DNA of 64,000 bases from Diplocloster agilis. Its GTDB lineage: Bacteria > Bacillota > Clostridia > Lachnospirales > Lachnospiraceae. Positions 35,504 through 44,780 of this stretch are shown here, in pieces; positions within the stretch are counted from its first letter, which is position 1; every line of letters begins with the position of its first letter. The notes under the pieces were generated by a model. It was not told the DNA's origin and ran no database searches. It saw nothing but the letters and a program-made list of their open reading frames with translations. The position numbers were made by a program, and so were the translations under genes. The DNA is taken from assembly GCF_019042275.1 (NCBI RefSeq), contig NZ_JAHQCW010000013.1:1-64000 (forward strand), given 5' to 3'.

Positions 35504-36232
35504 TCATAACGGCATGGGGCGGCCTGTGGCGTCGATAAAGCTGATTTTCGAATAACTCCGCTTCTTCCGCTCCATAAGATCCAGTATACCGTTGGCGATA
35601 TCCTCCGGATCCGCCGGAGCGTCCGTACCGCCCATATTCGTCCGCATCCAGCCCGGATGTACCGAGTACACCAGGATATCCTTCTCCCGCATAGCTTCCC
35701 GGAGCCTTTCGGAGAACATATTCAGCGCTGTCTTCGACATGCTGTAGGCGTAGTTTGACGGATAGGCGTTGATAATGGTTCCCGCCTCCGAGGAAATATT
35801 GATGACGGAGGCTTTTTCACCGCGGTACAGGCAGGGGAGAAGATGCTGTACCATACGCATGGGCCCTACCGTATTCACCTGGAAGGATTCCACTACCCGA
35901 TCCAGATCCAGGTCTTCCAGCGTCTTTTCCCGCTCAATCATAATAGCCGCACAGTTCACCAGCCCATCCAGCGCTCCGCCGTCCTCCTGAACCGTCCGGG
36001 CGCACGCCTTAGCGTCCGCCTCGCTGGTGACGTCAAGGGGCAGAATCCGCAGCGCCCGGGATTTCCGTAATTCCCGGTATCCCTGGTATCCCTTCGTCCG
36101 TACGCTCTCCAGGGCTTTTTCCACTTTTTCCCTGCTGCGCCCGGCGGCATATACCTGATGCCCGCGTTCCAGCGCCAGAACGGCCAGGACGCTGCCCAGT
36201 CCGCCTGAAGCCCCCGTAATCAAGATCTTCAC
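35504..36232 (-). CDS. Short-chain dehydrogenase/reductase, second
   Basis: 242 aa. Cofactor motif TGASGGLG (residues 6-13), catalytic YSMSKTA (YxxxK variant with Tyr-Ser-Met-Ser-Lys), and Ser in INISSEAG. It starts with GTG overlapping the upstream VOC stop. Distinct from the classical SDR at the operon end. Substrate unknown. Confidence 0.9.
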   Translation of the reverse strand: MKILITGASGGLGSVLAVLALERGHQVYAAGRSREKVEKALESVRTKGYQGYRELRKSRALRILPLDVTSEADAKACARTVQEDGGALDGLVNCAAIMIEREKTLEDLDLDRVVESFQVNTVGPMRMVQHLLPCLYRGEKASVINISSEAGTIINAYPSNYAYSMSKTALNMFSERLREAMREKDILVYSVHPGWMRTNMGGTDAPADPEDIANGILDLMERKKRSYSKISFIDATGRPMPL

Positions 36233-36699
36233 CGCTGTTTTCTCTCCTTTACTTCCAAGGTCACTCCCAATTCTGCCAGGGTGTCAAAATAAGCGTAACG
36301 CTCAAACCCTTTCTCCTCTATAAACACAGGAGGCATCTGATGGTTTTCCATAAATTGCAGCGTCTGCTCAAATCCGTCAATATAGAAGGAAATAAAACAT
36401 ACGCCCGGGCCGTTCTTGTCCAGGAACTCCTTCCAGGGGCTTGGATCATCGCCGCAGGGCTCCAGCACCTCCAGATAGACCGGTTCCAGAGGAACCAGCA
36501 GGCTTTTTAATTTCGCCCGTACCGGCTGACCCCGGAAGTTCTGATACCGCCCCTCCTGTACCGCCTGATCCGGGTTCGGCCGGCGCACGGTCAATTCCTG
36601 GTCCAAGGGGAAAATTTCCCGGAATTTTTCCGCCGCTTTTTCGATGTCATCCACCACGATACCGATCTTCACGATCTCACTGCTGCCTAATTTATCCAT
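36229..36699 (-). CDS. VOC-family (glyoxalase-fold) protein 1
   Basis: 156 aa with two beta-alpha-beta-beta-beta modules. The start VKIGIVVDDIEKAAEKF and the end VTLEVKERK fit the vicinal oxygen chelate fold; likely metal ligands are VYLEVLE and the final LEV. The first-position His is replaced, so metal binding is uncertain. Pairs with a second VOC gene 13 nt upstream. Confidence 0.85.
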   Translation of the reverse strand: MDKLGSSEIVKIGIVVDDIEKAAEKFREIFPLDQELTVRRPNPDQAVQEGRYQNFRGQPVRAKLKSLLVPLEPVYLEVLEPCGDDPSPWKEFLDKNGPGVCFISFYIDGFEQTLQFMENHQMPPVFIEEKGFERYAYFDTLAELGVTLEVKERKQR

Positions 36700-36712
36700 T
36701 CTTCATCCGCCC

Positions 36713-37153
36713 CTATTCCCGGTTCCATCTTCCCGTTTTCTTTAGGAACACGACCTGGGGAGATTCCTCTCCCACCTGCATCAGCTCGATACGGTTCCGG
36801 TCGGGATCTCTGACCCAGCACTGATAATTATGGTCGACGCCATATTTTACCGGCCGGTCTAACTCTACGCTTTCCCGCTCTATCTGATCCGCGATTCCCT
36901 GGATATCGTCCACCTCAAAACACAGGTGGGAGAACCCGATATTTTTCTCATTGTATTCCGTAAAATTCTCTCCGCCGTAGAACAATTCGATAAACTGCCC
37001 GCCTCCTGCATACAGATAGACGATCCAGGGTTCCCCTGTTTCCGGCCGCGCCATCTCAAAAGCCTTCTCAAAGCCCAGAACCCGGCAGTAAAAATCGATA
37101 GACTTCTTCATATCCGAGACATTCAATGCTGTGTGTGCCAATCCTTTTATCAT
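36713..37153 (-). CDS. VOC-family (glyoxalase-fold) protein 2
   Basis: 146 aa. A full set of VOC metal ligands is visible: GLAHTAL (His7), FIELFYG, FSHLCFEV and RIELMQ. Family members are isomerases, epimerases, lyases or dioxygenases; in a sugar operon an epimerase or isomerase of a keto intermediate is the most plausible. Follows GH3 by 26 nt. Confidence 0.88.
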   Translation of the reverse strand: MIKGLAHTALNVSDMKKSIDFYCRVLGFEKAFEMARPETGEPWIVYLYAGGGQFIELFYGGENFTEYNEKNIGFSHLCFEVDDIQGIADQIERESVELDRPVKYGVDHNYQCWVRDPDRNRIELMQVGEESPQVVFLKKTGRWNRE

Positions 37154-37179
37154 CGCTTTTCTTCCTCTCCTTAAAATCT

Positions 37180-39288
37180 TTAATCCTTTATCGTTATCAT
37201 CAATTCTACCGGTTTCTGCTTCATCAGTTCCACGCTGCGCTCATCCGGTTGTGAGAAGCCCACATACAGGCGGAAACGGCTGCTCTTGACCGAACGTTCT
37301 CCATTCCTATCCACCGCCGTCAGCGCTTCATGCCGGACCGTAAGCGTGATCCTTTTCTTTTCACCCGGTTCCAGATGCACTCGTTGAAACGCGCAAAGGC
37401 TGTGATTTAAAACCGCGCAGTCCGCTTCCAAATCCTTGATATATACCTGGATCACCTCATCCACCGGGGTATTCTGCCTGTTTAGTACCTCTGCTTCTAT
37501 CCCGAAATCCGTATCCCGGCCCGGCTGCCCCACTACCTGCGCTTCGGTTATTCCGGCACAGCCGTAGGTCAGACCGTATCCGAAGGGATACAGCGGGCTC
37601 TTTTCCAGATACCGGTATGTACGGTTTTTCATGGAATAATCCGTGAATTCCGGCATATCCTCCAGATCCCGGTAAAAGGTCACCGGCAGTTTTCCGGAAG
37701 GAGCGGCTTTTCCAAACAACAGCTCCGCCACCGCTTTTCCTCCTCTGCCTCCGGGATACCACACATCCAATATGCCGTCGATGTTCTCATCCGCATAATT
37801 CAGATCGATCGCGCTGCCAGCCATCAGTACCAGCACGGTGGGTTTTCCCACGGAAGCCACCAGTTCCATCAGCTCCTGCTGAACCTGGGGCAGTCCCAGA
37901 CCTTCCTTATCACCGGAACCGATCTGATTGCTGATATCGTGTTCCTCTCCTTCCAGCCGCTCATCCAGTCCAAGGCATAGAATCACCACGTCACTGTGCT
38001 TCGCCACCGTAACCGCTTCTGAGAACAGATTCGTCCGGCTGTGGGTATTGATGGCGCAGCCCTCGGAATAGAGCACCTTGGCCTTTCCTTCGGCCTCACG
38101 CCTGATCCCCTCCAGCACGGTAATATATTCGGAGGAAATACCGTAATAATTGCCGTACAGCGGAATCCTGCTGTCCGCGTTAGGCCCAATCACGCCAATC
38201 GTCTTTGTCTTTTGCAGGTCAACCGGAAGAATCCCGTTATTCTTTAACAGCACGCTTCCCCTTTTGACTGCGGTAAGAGCCAGTTCGATGTGTTCCTCGC
38301 TTTCCACCTCATCATAGGGAATCTGGTCGTACTCCGATCCTTCTCCCATAATCCCTAACAGATATCTGGTGGTAAACAGCCGCTCCGCGGACCTGGTGAT
38401 CTCTTCTTCCGTTACCATATTGTTCTGATAGGCCTCCAGCAGATACACATAGGTATTTCCGCAGTTCAGGTCGCAGCCCGCGTGAAGCGCCATTGCCGCG
38501 GATTCCTGCATGGTGCTGGTTACCTTGTGATGTTCATGAAAATCCCGGATCGCCCAGCAGTCAGACACCACATGTCCCTGAAATCCCCATTTATCCCTGA
38601 GAATATCTTTCAAAAGGGTCTTGCTGCCGCAGCACGGTTCTCCGTTCGTCCGGTTATACGCGCCCATGACGGATTCCACATCCCCTTCTTTTACCAGCGC
38701 CTCAAAGGCCGGAAGATACGTCTCCCACAGATCCTTCCGGCTCACCTGCGCATCAAACTCATGCCTTAGGTGTTCCGGTCCGCTGTGTACGGCAAAGTGC
38801 TTGGCACAGGCCGCCGACTTCATCACTTCCCCGTCTCCCTGCAGCCCCTTGACAAACGCCACGCCAAGCCTGGAAGTAAGATAAGGGTCCTCGCCATAGG
38901 TCTCATGCCCTCTCCCCCAGCGGGGATCCCGGAAAATATTGACATTGGGAGACCAGAAGGTAATCCCTTTATGAAGGCCCCGGTCCCCTTCCTTCACAAA
39001 TTCATTGTACTTCGCCCGTCCCTCATCTGCGATCGCCTCCGCGATCGCCTTTAACATCTCCTCATCGAACATCGCCGCCAGGCCGATCGCCTGCGGGAAT
39101 ACGGTGGCGGTTCCCGCTCTGGCCACGCCATGCAGCGCCTCATTCCACCAGTTATATTCCGGAACTCCCAGCCTTTTGATAGGCGGGGAATCATACTTTA
39201 GCTGGCTCGCCTTTTCGAACACAGTCATCTTCGCCACCAGCTCTTTCGCTTTCCTTGCCGCTGTTTCCCTGTCAAACATCCTATTCAC
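37180..39288 (-). CDS. Beta-glycosidase, GH3
   Basis: 702 aa. The (alpha/beta)8 domain contains KHFAVHSGPE; the nucleophile is Asp243 in VSDCWAI. An alpha/beta sandwich domain follows and a C-terminal fibronectin III-like domain (about 590-700). No signal peptide, so cytoplasmic. Typical activities are beta-glucosidase or beta-xylosidase. First gene of the eight- or nine-gene catabolic run down to 30.7 kb, with its own YesN-type promoter. Confidence 0.93.
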   Translation of the reverse strand: MNRMFDRETAARKAKELVAKMTVFEKASQLKYDSPPIKRLGVPEYNWWNEALHGVARAGTATVFPQAIGLAAMFDEEMLKAIAEAIADEGRAKYNEFVKEGDRGLHKGITFWSPNVNIFRDPRWGRGHETYGEDPYLTSRLGVAFVKGLQGDGEVMKSAACAKHFAVHSGPEHLRHEFDAQVSRKDLWETYLPAFEALVKEGDVESVMGAYNRTNGEPCCGSKTLLKDILRDKWGFQGHVVSDCWAIRDFHEHHKVTSTMQESAAMALHAGCDLNCGNTYVYLLEAYQNNMVTEEEITRSAERLFTTRYLLGIMGEGSEYDQIPYDEVESEEHIELALTAVKRGSVLLKNNGILPVDLQKTKTIGVIGPNADSRIPLYGNYYGISSEYITVLEGIRREAEGKAKVLYSEGCAINTHSRTNLFSEAVTVAKHSDVVILCLGLDERLEGEEHDISNQIGSGDKEGLGLPQVQQELMELVASVGKPTVLVLMAGSAIDLNYADENIDGILDVWYPGGRGGKAVAELLFGKAAPSGKLPVTFYRDLEDMPEFTDYSMKNRTYRYLEKSPLYPFGYGLTYGCAGITEAQVVGQPGRDTDFGIEAEVLNRQNTPVDEVIQVYIKDLEADCAVLNHSLCAFQRVHLEPGEKKRITLTVRHEALTAVDRNGERSVKSSRFRLYVGFSQPDERSVELMKQKPVELMITIKD

Positions 39289-39308
39289 CTCTCAATTATT
39301 ATGAACCC

Positions 39309-39364
39309 AGAATAGCATGTTCCCTTTTGCCGGGAAATCAAATAAACTACCCTCATTCTATAAT
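39309..39364 (-). promoter_or_regulatory. Activator-type promoter P3 of the GH3 operon
   Basis: Extended -10 TGCTATTCT (hexamer 39309-39314), poor -35, and the box TTCTATAAT (plus-strand reading) at 39356-39364. Its distance from the -10 (47 bp, first base to first base) is identical to that in P1 and P2 below. Confidence 0.6.
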
Positions 39365-39376
39365 AATTTGTCTTTT

Positions 39377-40933
39377 CTACCGGTACTGTTCCCTGAACTT
39401 CGTCGGGGACATGCCGGTCTTTTTCTTAAAAGCCAGTGAAAAATAGTTGGTATCCCGGTAGCCGATCATGGCGGCGATTCGGTTGGTGCGCAGATTCGTC
39501 GTCTTTAAAAGCAGCTTTGCTTTCTCGATCCGCTCCTGTACGATATACTCGTTGCACCCCTCCCCTGTCACCCGCTTAAAGAGCCGTGAAAAATAGTTGG
39601 GCGTGAGATAGAGGGCCGAGGCCAGGCTGGAGACGGAGATCTCCTCCGCCAAATGTTCTTTTATGTAGCGTTTTGCCTTGGTTACCACCTGATGGGCTTC
39701 TTTTTCTTCGTCCCCCTGAAGCAGGTTTTGCAGAAAGATCTCGGTCATCTCACAGGCTTCTTCCCGGCCGGCGTTCATCAATATTTTCATAAAGGAGGGG
39801 AGGCGGTCATCCGCAGAAGATTTTGAGTCGCTTAAGTAAACGAAGTAAACGGAGGAGGCCAATTCATAGCAGCACATACTGACATCCTCGCCCGGTACGC
39901 TGTAAGACTCCAGGGCCTGCTTAAAACGCTCGTATATTTTCATGACGCAGTCCGCGTTTCCCACGTTGGCGCACATGGCGGCTTTCATTTCCGAGAAGAC
40001 TTCCTTGAACAATTTGTCTCGTTTTTGCAGATTCCGGTTCTGTACGATCTCGTGGAAATCGTTTTTATTTTTCTCTAATAACAGACAGGCGTCATTGTAG
40101 GATACCGTTATATTCCGGAAGCCGTTCACCACACTGCCCATCACGGCCTTCAGTGTCACATTGTACTCGTCTTTCAGGATTTCCGTCAGCTTTTTTATGT
40201 CTTTTAACGCTTCAGGCGCTCCATTTTGCACAAAATACAAGATGACGGTCCTGCCGTCATGATCCGCTAGGGTGATGCCCTTTCCCTGTGCATCGATAAA
40301 TCCGATGCAGATGTTGCGGATACTTTGGGAGATGTATTCTTCCTCCTCCTGCAAATGGTGTACAAACTGCGGAGGGCGGATAATGACGGCCTGCATGCTT
40401 TGCCCGCTGTCATAGGGGTATTCCCGGTAGAATTCTTCCGTGAAGATTTCCTGCCCCGTTATTTTCCCATGCAGGTAGTCGCTTAATTTTTTCTCCAGCT
40501 CATACTGCTTTGCCGCCGCTCTGGCCCGGGACACATTTGTCTCTCCCTCCGCCTCTTTTAACTCTTCCAGATATTGGACCTGTTTTTTTAACGTCTGGGT
40601 CAGGACCTCCTCATCGATGGGCTTGAGCAGAAATTCCTGAACGCTTAAGCGCAGGCACTGCCTGGCATATTCGAATCTGTCATATCCGGTCAGAACGATA
40701 ATCCTCATCTCCGGTACAATGGATTTCACCAGCTCTATGAGATCCAGGCCCGACATCTCCGCCATATTGATATCGGTGACCATGATCTCCGGCTTTTCTT
40801 CCTCCACGATCTCATACGCTTCCTTCCCGCTGGCGGCGGTGAATACCTGTTCTATGCCGATTTCCTCCCATCGGATTACCTTTTGGATCCCGATCCGGAT
40901 CATCTTTTCATCGTCTACGATCAGTGCTTTCAT
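39377..40933 (-). CDS. Response regulator, YesN type (receiver plus AraC HTH)
   Basis: About 518 aa. Receiver domain at 1-120 with Asp7/Asp8 and phosphoacceptor Asp54 (VTDINM); a long linker; C-terminal AraC double HTH ending TGMSPTKFREQ. Start ATG 40933 has GGGAGGG upstream; the frame to 40984 is an extension. Partner of the histidine kinase just upstream, and probable activator of P1-P3. Confidence 0.93.
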   Translation of the reverse strand: MKALIVDDEKMIRIGIQKVIRWEEIGIEQVFTAASGKEAYEIVEEEKPEIMVTDINMAEMSGLDLIELVKSIVPEMRIIVLTGYDRFEYARQCLRLSVQEFLLKPIDEEVLTQTLKKQVQYLEELKEAEGETNVSRARAAAKQYELEKKLSDYLHGKITGQEIFTEEFYREYPYDSGQSMQAVIIRPPQFVHHLQEEEEYISQSIRNICIGFIDAQGKGITLADHDGRTVILYFVQNGAPEALKDIKKLTEILKDEYNVTLKAVMGSVVNGFRNITVSYNDACLLLEKNKNDFHEIVQNRNLQKRDKLFKEVFSEMKAAMCANVGNADCVMKIYERFKQALESYSVPGEDVSMCCYELASSVYFVYLSDSKSSADDRLPSFMKILMNAGREEACEMTEIFLQNLLQGDEEKEAHQVVTKAKRYIKEHLAEEISVSSLASALYLTPNYFSRLFKRVTGEGCNEYIVQERIEKAKLLLKTTNLRTNRIAAMIGYRDTNYFSLAFKKKTGMSPTKFREQYR

Positions 40934-40980
40934 CCAATCCCTCCCTTTCCCAATTCCTTCCGCTTGTTTCTTTTCCGCTG

Positions 40981-42735
40981 TCACTGTCCGGGCAGACGGA
41001 TCTCAACGGTAACCCCGCCCGCGTCATTTGACCGGTAGCACAGCCCATATTCCTCCCCGAATAATAATTCGATTCTTTTATTTACATTCTGCAGTCCATA
41101 TCCCAGCCCCTCGTCAAACTGACCGATCGTCCGGTTTATCTGTTCCATCTGCCGAAGCGGCATTCCCACGCCGTCATCTTCCACCTGCACAATCACCGCG
41201 TCCTCCCTGTTTACCGCGCTGACACGGATGCTGCCCCTGGCGTTTTCCCGGTTCCGTATTCCGTGATAGATGGCGTTCTCCACCAACGGCTGCAAAGTCA
41301 GCTTGGGGATCGGGACATGGCGGAACCCTTCTGTTACCTCATCCTGGTATGCAATCATATTGTCATAGCGCATATTTTGTATAATCAGATAATTACGGAT
41401 CTGTTCCAGCTCTTCCGCCAGCGTGATAACGTCCTTGCCCTTGCTCAGGCAGCTGCGGTAATACTGGGCCAGAGCCTTCACCATAATGGAGATGTCTTCG
41501 GCCCCCTCCACCATGGCCTGCCAGTGGATACACTCCAATGTATTATACAGAAAATGCGGCTGGATCTGGGACTGGAGCGCGTTAAACCGGATCTGCTCCT
41601 TCTGGTGCTGCTCCGCCCTCACCTTTCGGATCAGGCTGTTGATCTCATCCATCATGTAGTTGAAACCGTCGATCAGCTGCCGGAAATCATTTCCCGCATA
41701 ATCCGGGCTGCTTCTGACTTCCAGACGGCCATTCGCCACCTGCTCCATCTCCTTTACCAGCAGATCTACCGGCCGGTACATTCTGTGGATGAGGCAGTTC
41801 CCCACATAGATACTGCACGCGCTTAACAGCAGGATAATGATCGCCAGGATCGGGATAATCCTCACGCAGCTTTTATAAAACTCAAACATGGGGGTCTGAT
41901 TGATGATATAAAAGTTCCAGGAACCAATCTTCTGGTAATTATAGATGGTATTGTCCCTGGTAAAACTCCCTTTCTCTTTTACCAGCAGATCCATCCACGG
42001 AAACGGTGCTTGGCTTTGTTCTCCGTAGGCAGAAAACAGGCGGCCGGCCTTATCGATCATATAGATCTCCGATTCAAAATCAAAATATTTCTTCTCCGAT
42101 AGATTTTTCAAAAAATTATCCTCATAATTCATACAGAAGAGACCCATTTCTTTGTTCAGGTATGTCAAAGAATAGATCGGCTGGTATACATTCAGGGAAC
42201 AGCTCCCGTCCCTGGTATAAGCGTCGTTATAGCTCATGCGCAGCGTGCCCTTCCCTGGCCCTTTTATACTCCCGTCATAGTCCTGCTCATAGGAACTGGA
42301 AAATCGGGTATTGATCTGGGTCGCTTTTCCCTTGTACAGGTATCCTGGGAACTGATAACTGACCACGGAGACGAAATTCATGCTGGCGTTCATGTTGGTG
42401 AAATTCATCAGCGATTCCTGCGCGCTGTCCGTCCGTTCATAGTAACCGGGGCTGTCCGGGCCCCCGCCTTTTAAATATTCCTGGATCGAATTGTCCAGCA
42501 TCAGCGCCAGGGCCTGTGCCTTATAAGTATCCAGCGTGCTCTCATAGTTTGCCGCCAGGGATGACAGCTGTTCTTCCGCCATCTTTTTGGACTGCTGTAT
42601 GCTGAACATGAGGTAAGCGCCTGTGATCACCACAAAAATGAGAACCGACGAGAGACAGATGATACCCGCGATATACCATCTCATTTTTTTATCAAAATTC
42701 CATTGTACGATCTTACTGTGCAGATTACGCAGCAT
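40981..42735 (-). CDS. Sensor histidine kinase, YesM type
   Basis: 584 aa. Membrane spans near 20-43 and 275-305 flank an extracellular sensor domain; a HAMP-like linker precedes the His_kinase motif QIQPHFLYNT (His394) and a HATPase domain with DDGVGM. Senses a carbohydrate signal outside the cell and phosphorylates the YesN-type regulator. Confidence 0.94.
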   Translation of the reverse strand: MLRNLHSKIVQWNFDKKMRWYIAGIICLSSVLIFVVITGAYLMFSIQQSKKMAEEQLSSLAANYESTLDTYKAQALALMLDNSIQEYLKGGGPDSPGYYERTDSAQESLMNFTNMNASMNFVSVVSYQFPGYLYKGKATQINTRFSSSYEQDYDGSIKGPGKGTLRMSYNDAYTRDGSCSLNVYQPIYSLTYLNKEMGLFCMNYEDNFLKNLSEKKYFDFESEIYMIDKAGRLFSAYGEQSQAPFPWMDLLVKEKGSFTRDNTIYNYQKIGSWNFYIINQTPMFEFYKSCVRIIPILAIIILLLSACSIYVGNCLIHRMYRPVDLLVKEMEQVANGRLEVRSSPDYAGNDFRQLIDGFNYMMDEINSLIRKVRAEQHQKEQIRFNALQSQIQPHFLYNTLECIHWQAMVEGAEDISIMVKALAQYYRSCLSKGKDVITLAEELEQIRNYLIIQNMRYDNMIAYQDEVTEGFRHVPIPKLTLQPLVENAIYHGIRNRENARGSIRVSAVNREDAVIVQVEDDGVGMPLRQMEQINRTIGQFDEGLGYGLQNVNKRIELLFGEEYGLCYRSNDAGGVTVEIRLPGQ

Positions 42736-42786
42736 CTATATTCCTCCTTCCTGTCCCTATATCACTATCATATCTTAAAATAACAG

Positions 42787-42814
42787 GAAAAAGGTGTTGT
42801 GAAACGCAACACCT
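42787..42814 (-). terminator. Terminator after the sugar permease genes
   Basis: AGGTGTTG (42792-42799) pairs with CAACACCT (42807-42814), 7-nt loop; on the minus strand a TTTTT run follows. It separates the importer transcript from the kinase/regulator genes. Confidence 0.75.
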
Positions 42815-42849
42815 GGAAGTTTCCTTTGTGACAGGATCGCCCTGCATTT

Positions 42850-43698
42850 TTACCCCTTCACCGCTCCCGCTGTCATTCCCTTCACCAGGGCATCCTGAGC
42901 AAAGATAAACATGATAATCATTGGAAGCGCGGTAAGTGTAAGTACTGCTAGAATCATCGGCGTGTTCATGGAATACTGACCTTTGAAATCCCATACGGCA
43001 AGGGGCAGCGTCCGGTTGCCCACGGACTGGGTCAGCGTATAGGCAAAGCTGAATTCATTCCACATATGTACCCCGTTGTAGATCGCAAGTGTGGACAGGC
43101 CCGGTTTGGAAAGCGGAAGGATGATCCGGAAGAACATCCGTATTCTCCCACATCCGTCGATCTGCGCCGCATCCTCGATCTCCCTGGAGATACTCTGCAT
43201 GAAGCTGGTCAGAATAAAGACGGAGATCGGAATTCCAAAGGCCACATATGGGCCGATCAGCGCCCAGATGCTGTCGTACAGATTCATTTTCATCATCATT
43301 TTGAACACCGGGATCAAAGTGATGTGAATGGGGATCGACATGCAGGCCACAATCAGTGCGTACAGGGGGCTGCAGATCTTTAGTTTGAACCTGGCTAAGG
43401 GATAAGAAGCGCAGGCCGTGATGAACAGCAGTAAAGCCAGCGACACAACCAGTACAAACAGGCTGTTGCCAAAATATCGGAAAAAATTCCCCTGAAGCAC
43501 CGCCTCATAATTTCCCAGATACAGGTGATCCGGCAATTCGAAAATCCCTTTTACCAGCATCTCGAACTGTTCCTTAAAGGAGTTCATAATCATAAACACA
43601 AAGGGGAGCAGCGATACCAGCAGATAGAACAGGCCCAGGATGACTGCCAGTGTCCACAGCAGAATACTTTTTATTTTACTGACTTTGATTGAATCCAT
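42850..43698 (-). CDS. Carbohydrate ABC permease, MalG/MsmG type
   Basis: 282 aa, six membrane spans; EAA loop IEDAAQIDGCGRIRMFFRII. C-terminal permease of a CUT1 importer, overlapping its partner by one base (TAATG). The ATPase is not encoded here. Confidence 0.94.
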   Translation of the reverse strand: MDSIKVSKIKSILLWTLAVILGLFYLLVSLLPFVFMIMNSFKEQFEMLVKGIFELPDHLYLGNYEAVLQGNFFRYFGNSLFVLVVSLALLLFITACASYPLARFKLKICSPLYALIVACMSIPIHITLIPVFKMMMKMNLYDSIWALIGPYVAFGIPISVFILTSFMQSISREIEDAAQIDGCGRIRMFFRIILPLSKPGLSTLAIYNGVHMWNEFSFAYTLTQSVGNRTLPLAVWDFKGQYSMNTPMILAVLTLTALPMIIMFIFAQDALVKGMTAGAVKG

Positions 43699-44603
43699 TA
43701 TGCATCTCCCCCTATACGGTTCAGTACTTTCATAGTAAATAAGGACATCAGAGTTATAATCAGGAACATTCCGGACGCTACGCAGGAACCATAACCCATG
43801 TTAAAGTTAGAAAAAGATAACGTATACATATAGGTGGCCATCAGCTCTGTAGAGGAACCCGGCCCGCCGCCCGTCATGACGTAGATCAGGTCAAAGTATT
43901 TCAGCGCCCCTACCATGGAGAGAATCGCCGCGCTTTTTAACGAAGGTTTCAGTAACGGCAGAACGATATGCCAGAAATATTTTCCCTTTGTCGCCCCGTC
44001 GATTCTGGCGGCCTCGTAGATTTCCTCCGAGATATTGGTGTACGCGGCCAGGAAATAAACCATGTAAAACGGGGAGAACTGCCAGCAGATGACCCCGATC
44101 ACCGCATACAGCGCTAAGGTGCTGCTTCCGAGCAGATCCACATTCCCTCCGCCGAACCATTTGGATATGGTGCTGATGATTCCCCCGTTTGTGGCCAGCG
44201 CATAGGAAAAGAGAAATCCAATGGCCACCGAAGACATAAGATGGGGAATGAACCAGACCACCTTGAATACTTTGAATTTTTTCTTTCCGAATTCCAGGAA
44301 GGTTGCCATGGCCAGCCCTAACGGGATCTGGATCAGGATCGACAGCGCCATAATGATCAGATTATTGCCTGCGGCCCTCCTGAAATTTCCATCCATGAAC
44401 AAGGTCTTCCAGTTTTTCCATCCGATAAATTCCCTGCCCGCCGAGATCCCGTTCCACTTAAAAAAGCTGATATGGAATGACTCGATAATCGGATATATGA
44501 CAAATACAGCCAGAAATATCAATACCGGAGCCAAAAACAGCATTCCCGTCAGCAGCATTTCCCTCTTGCGCAGAGAGGCCAGAGCCTTCGTTTTCTTCTT
44601 CAT
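43698..44603 (-). CDS. Carbohydrate ABC permease, MalF/MsmF type
   Basis: About 301 aa, six membrane spans; EAA loop IYEAARIDGATKGKYFWHIV. Start ATG 44603 has GGAGGA seven nt before and lies after the -10 of promoter P2, so the longer frame to 44642 is rejected. Confidence 0.94.
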   Translation of the reverse strand: MKKKTKALASLRKREMLLTGMLFLAPVLIFLAVFVIYPIIESFHISFFKWNGISAGREFIGWKNWKTLFMDGNFRRAAGNNLIIMALSILIQIPLGLAMATFLEFGKKKFKVFKVVWFIPHLMSSVAIGFLFSYALATNGGIISTISKWFGGGNVDLLGSSTLALYAVIGVICWQFSPFYMVYFLAAYTNISEEIYEAARIDGATKGKYFWHIVLPLLKPSLKSAAILSMVGALKYFDLIYVMTGGGPGSSTELMATYMYTLSFSNFNMGYGSCVASGMFLIITLMSLFTMKVLNRIGGDA

Positions 44604-44640
44604 CCCGCTTTCCTCCATCCGTTTTCTTCTTATTAAAGTC

Positions 44641-44696
44641 ATGATAGCACGGGCAAAAACCGGGAAAAATAGATTCTTCTGTCCTTTTTCTATAAT
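44641..44696 (-). promoter_or_regulatory. Activator-type promoter P2 of the permease genes
   Basis: Extended -10 TGCTATCAT (hexamer 44641-44646), weak -35, and TTCTATAAT at 44688-44696, again 47 bp from the -10. GTCC lies 7-4 bp beyond the box as in P1. Confidence 0.6.
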
Positions 44697-44710
44697 ATTC
44701 TTCGTATAAC

Positions 44711-44753
44711 GGAGAGTGGAACGCCGCTGAAAAACCGCGGCGTTCCACTCTCC
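44711..44753 (-). other. Strong intercistronic stem-loop after the binding-protein gene
   Basis: A 17-bp perfect stem GGAGAGTGGAACGCCGC (44711-44727) and its complement (44737-44753) with a 9-nt loop. No T-run follows, so it may protect the binding-protein mRNA or reduce readthrough into the permease genes. Confidence 0.7.
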
Positions 44754-44780
44754 ATTCTGGTATGCTGATACTTGGTTGTA

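Noticed and set aside
44711-44753. 17-bp stem-loop considered as a Rho-independent terminator
   Set aside because: No T-run follows on the transcribed strand; annotated as an intercistronic structure instead.
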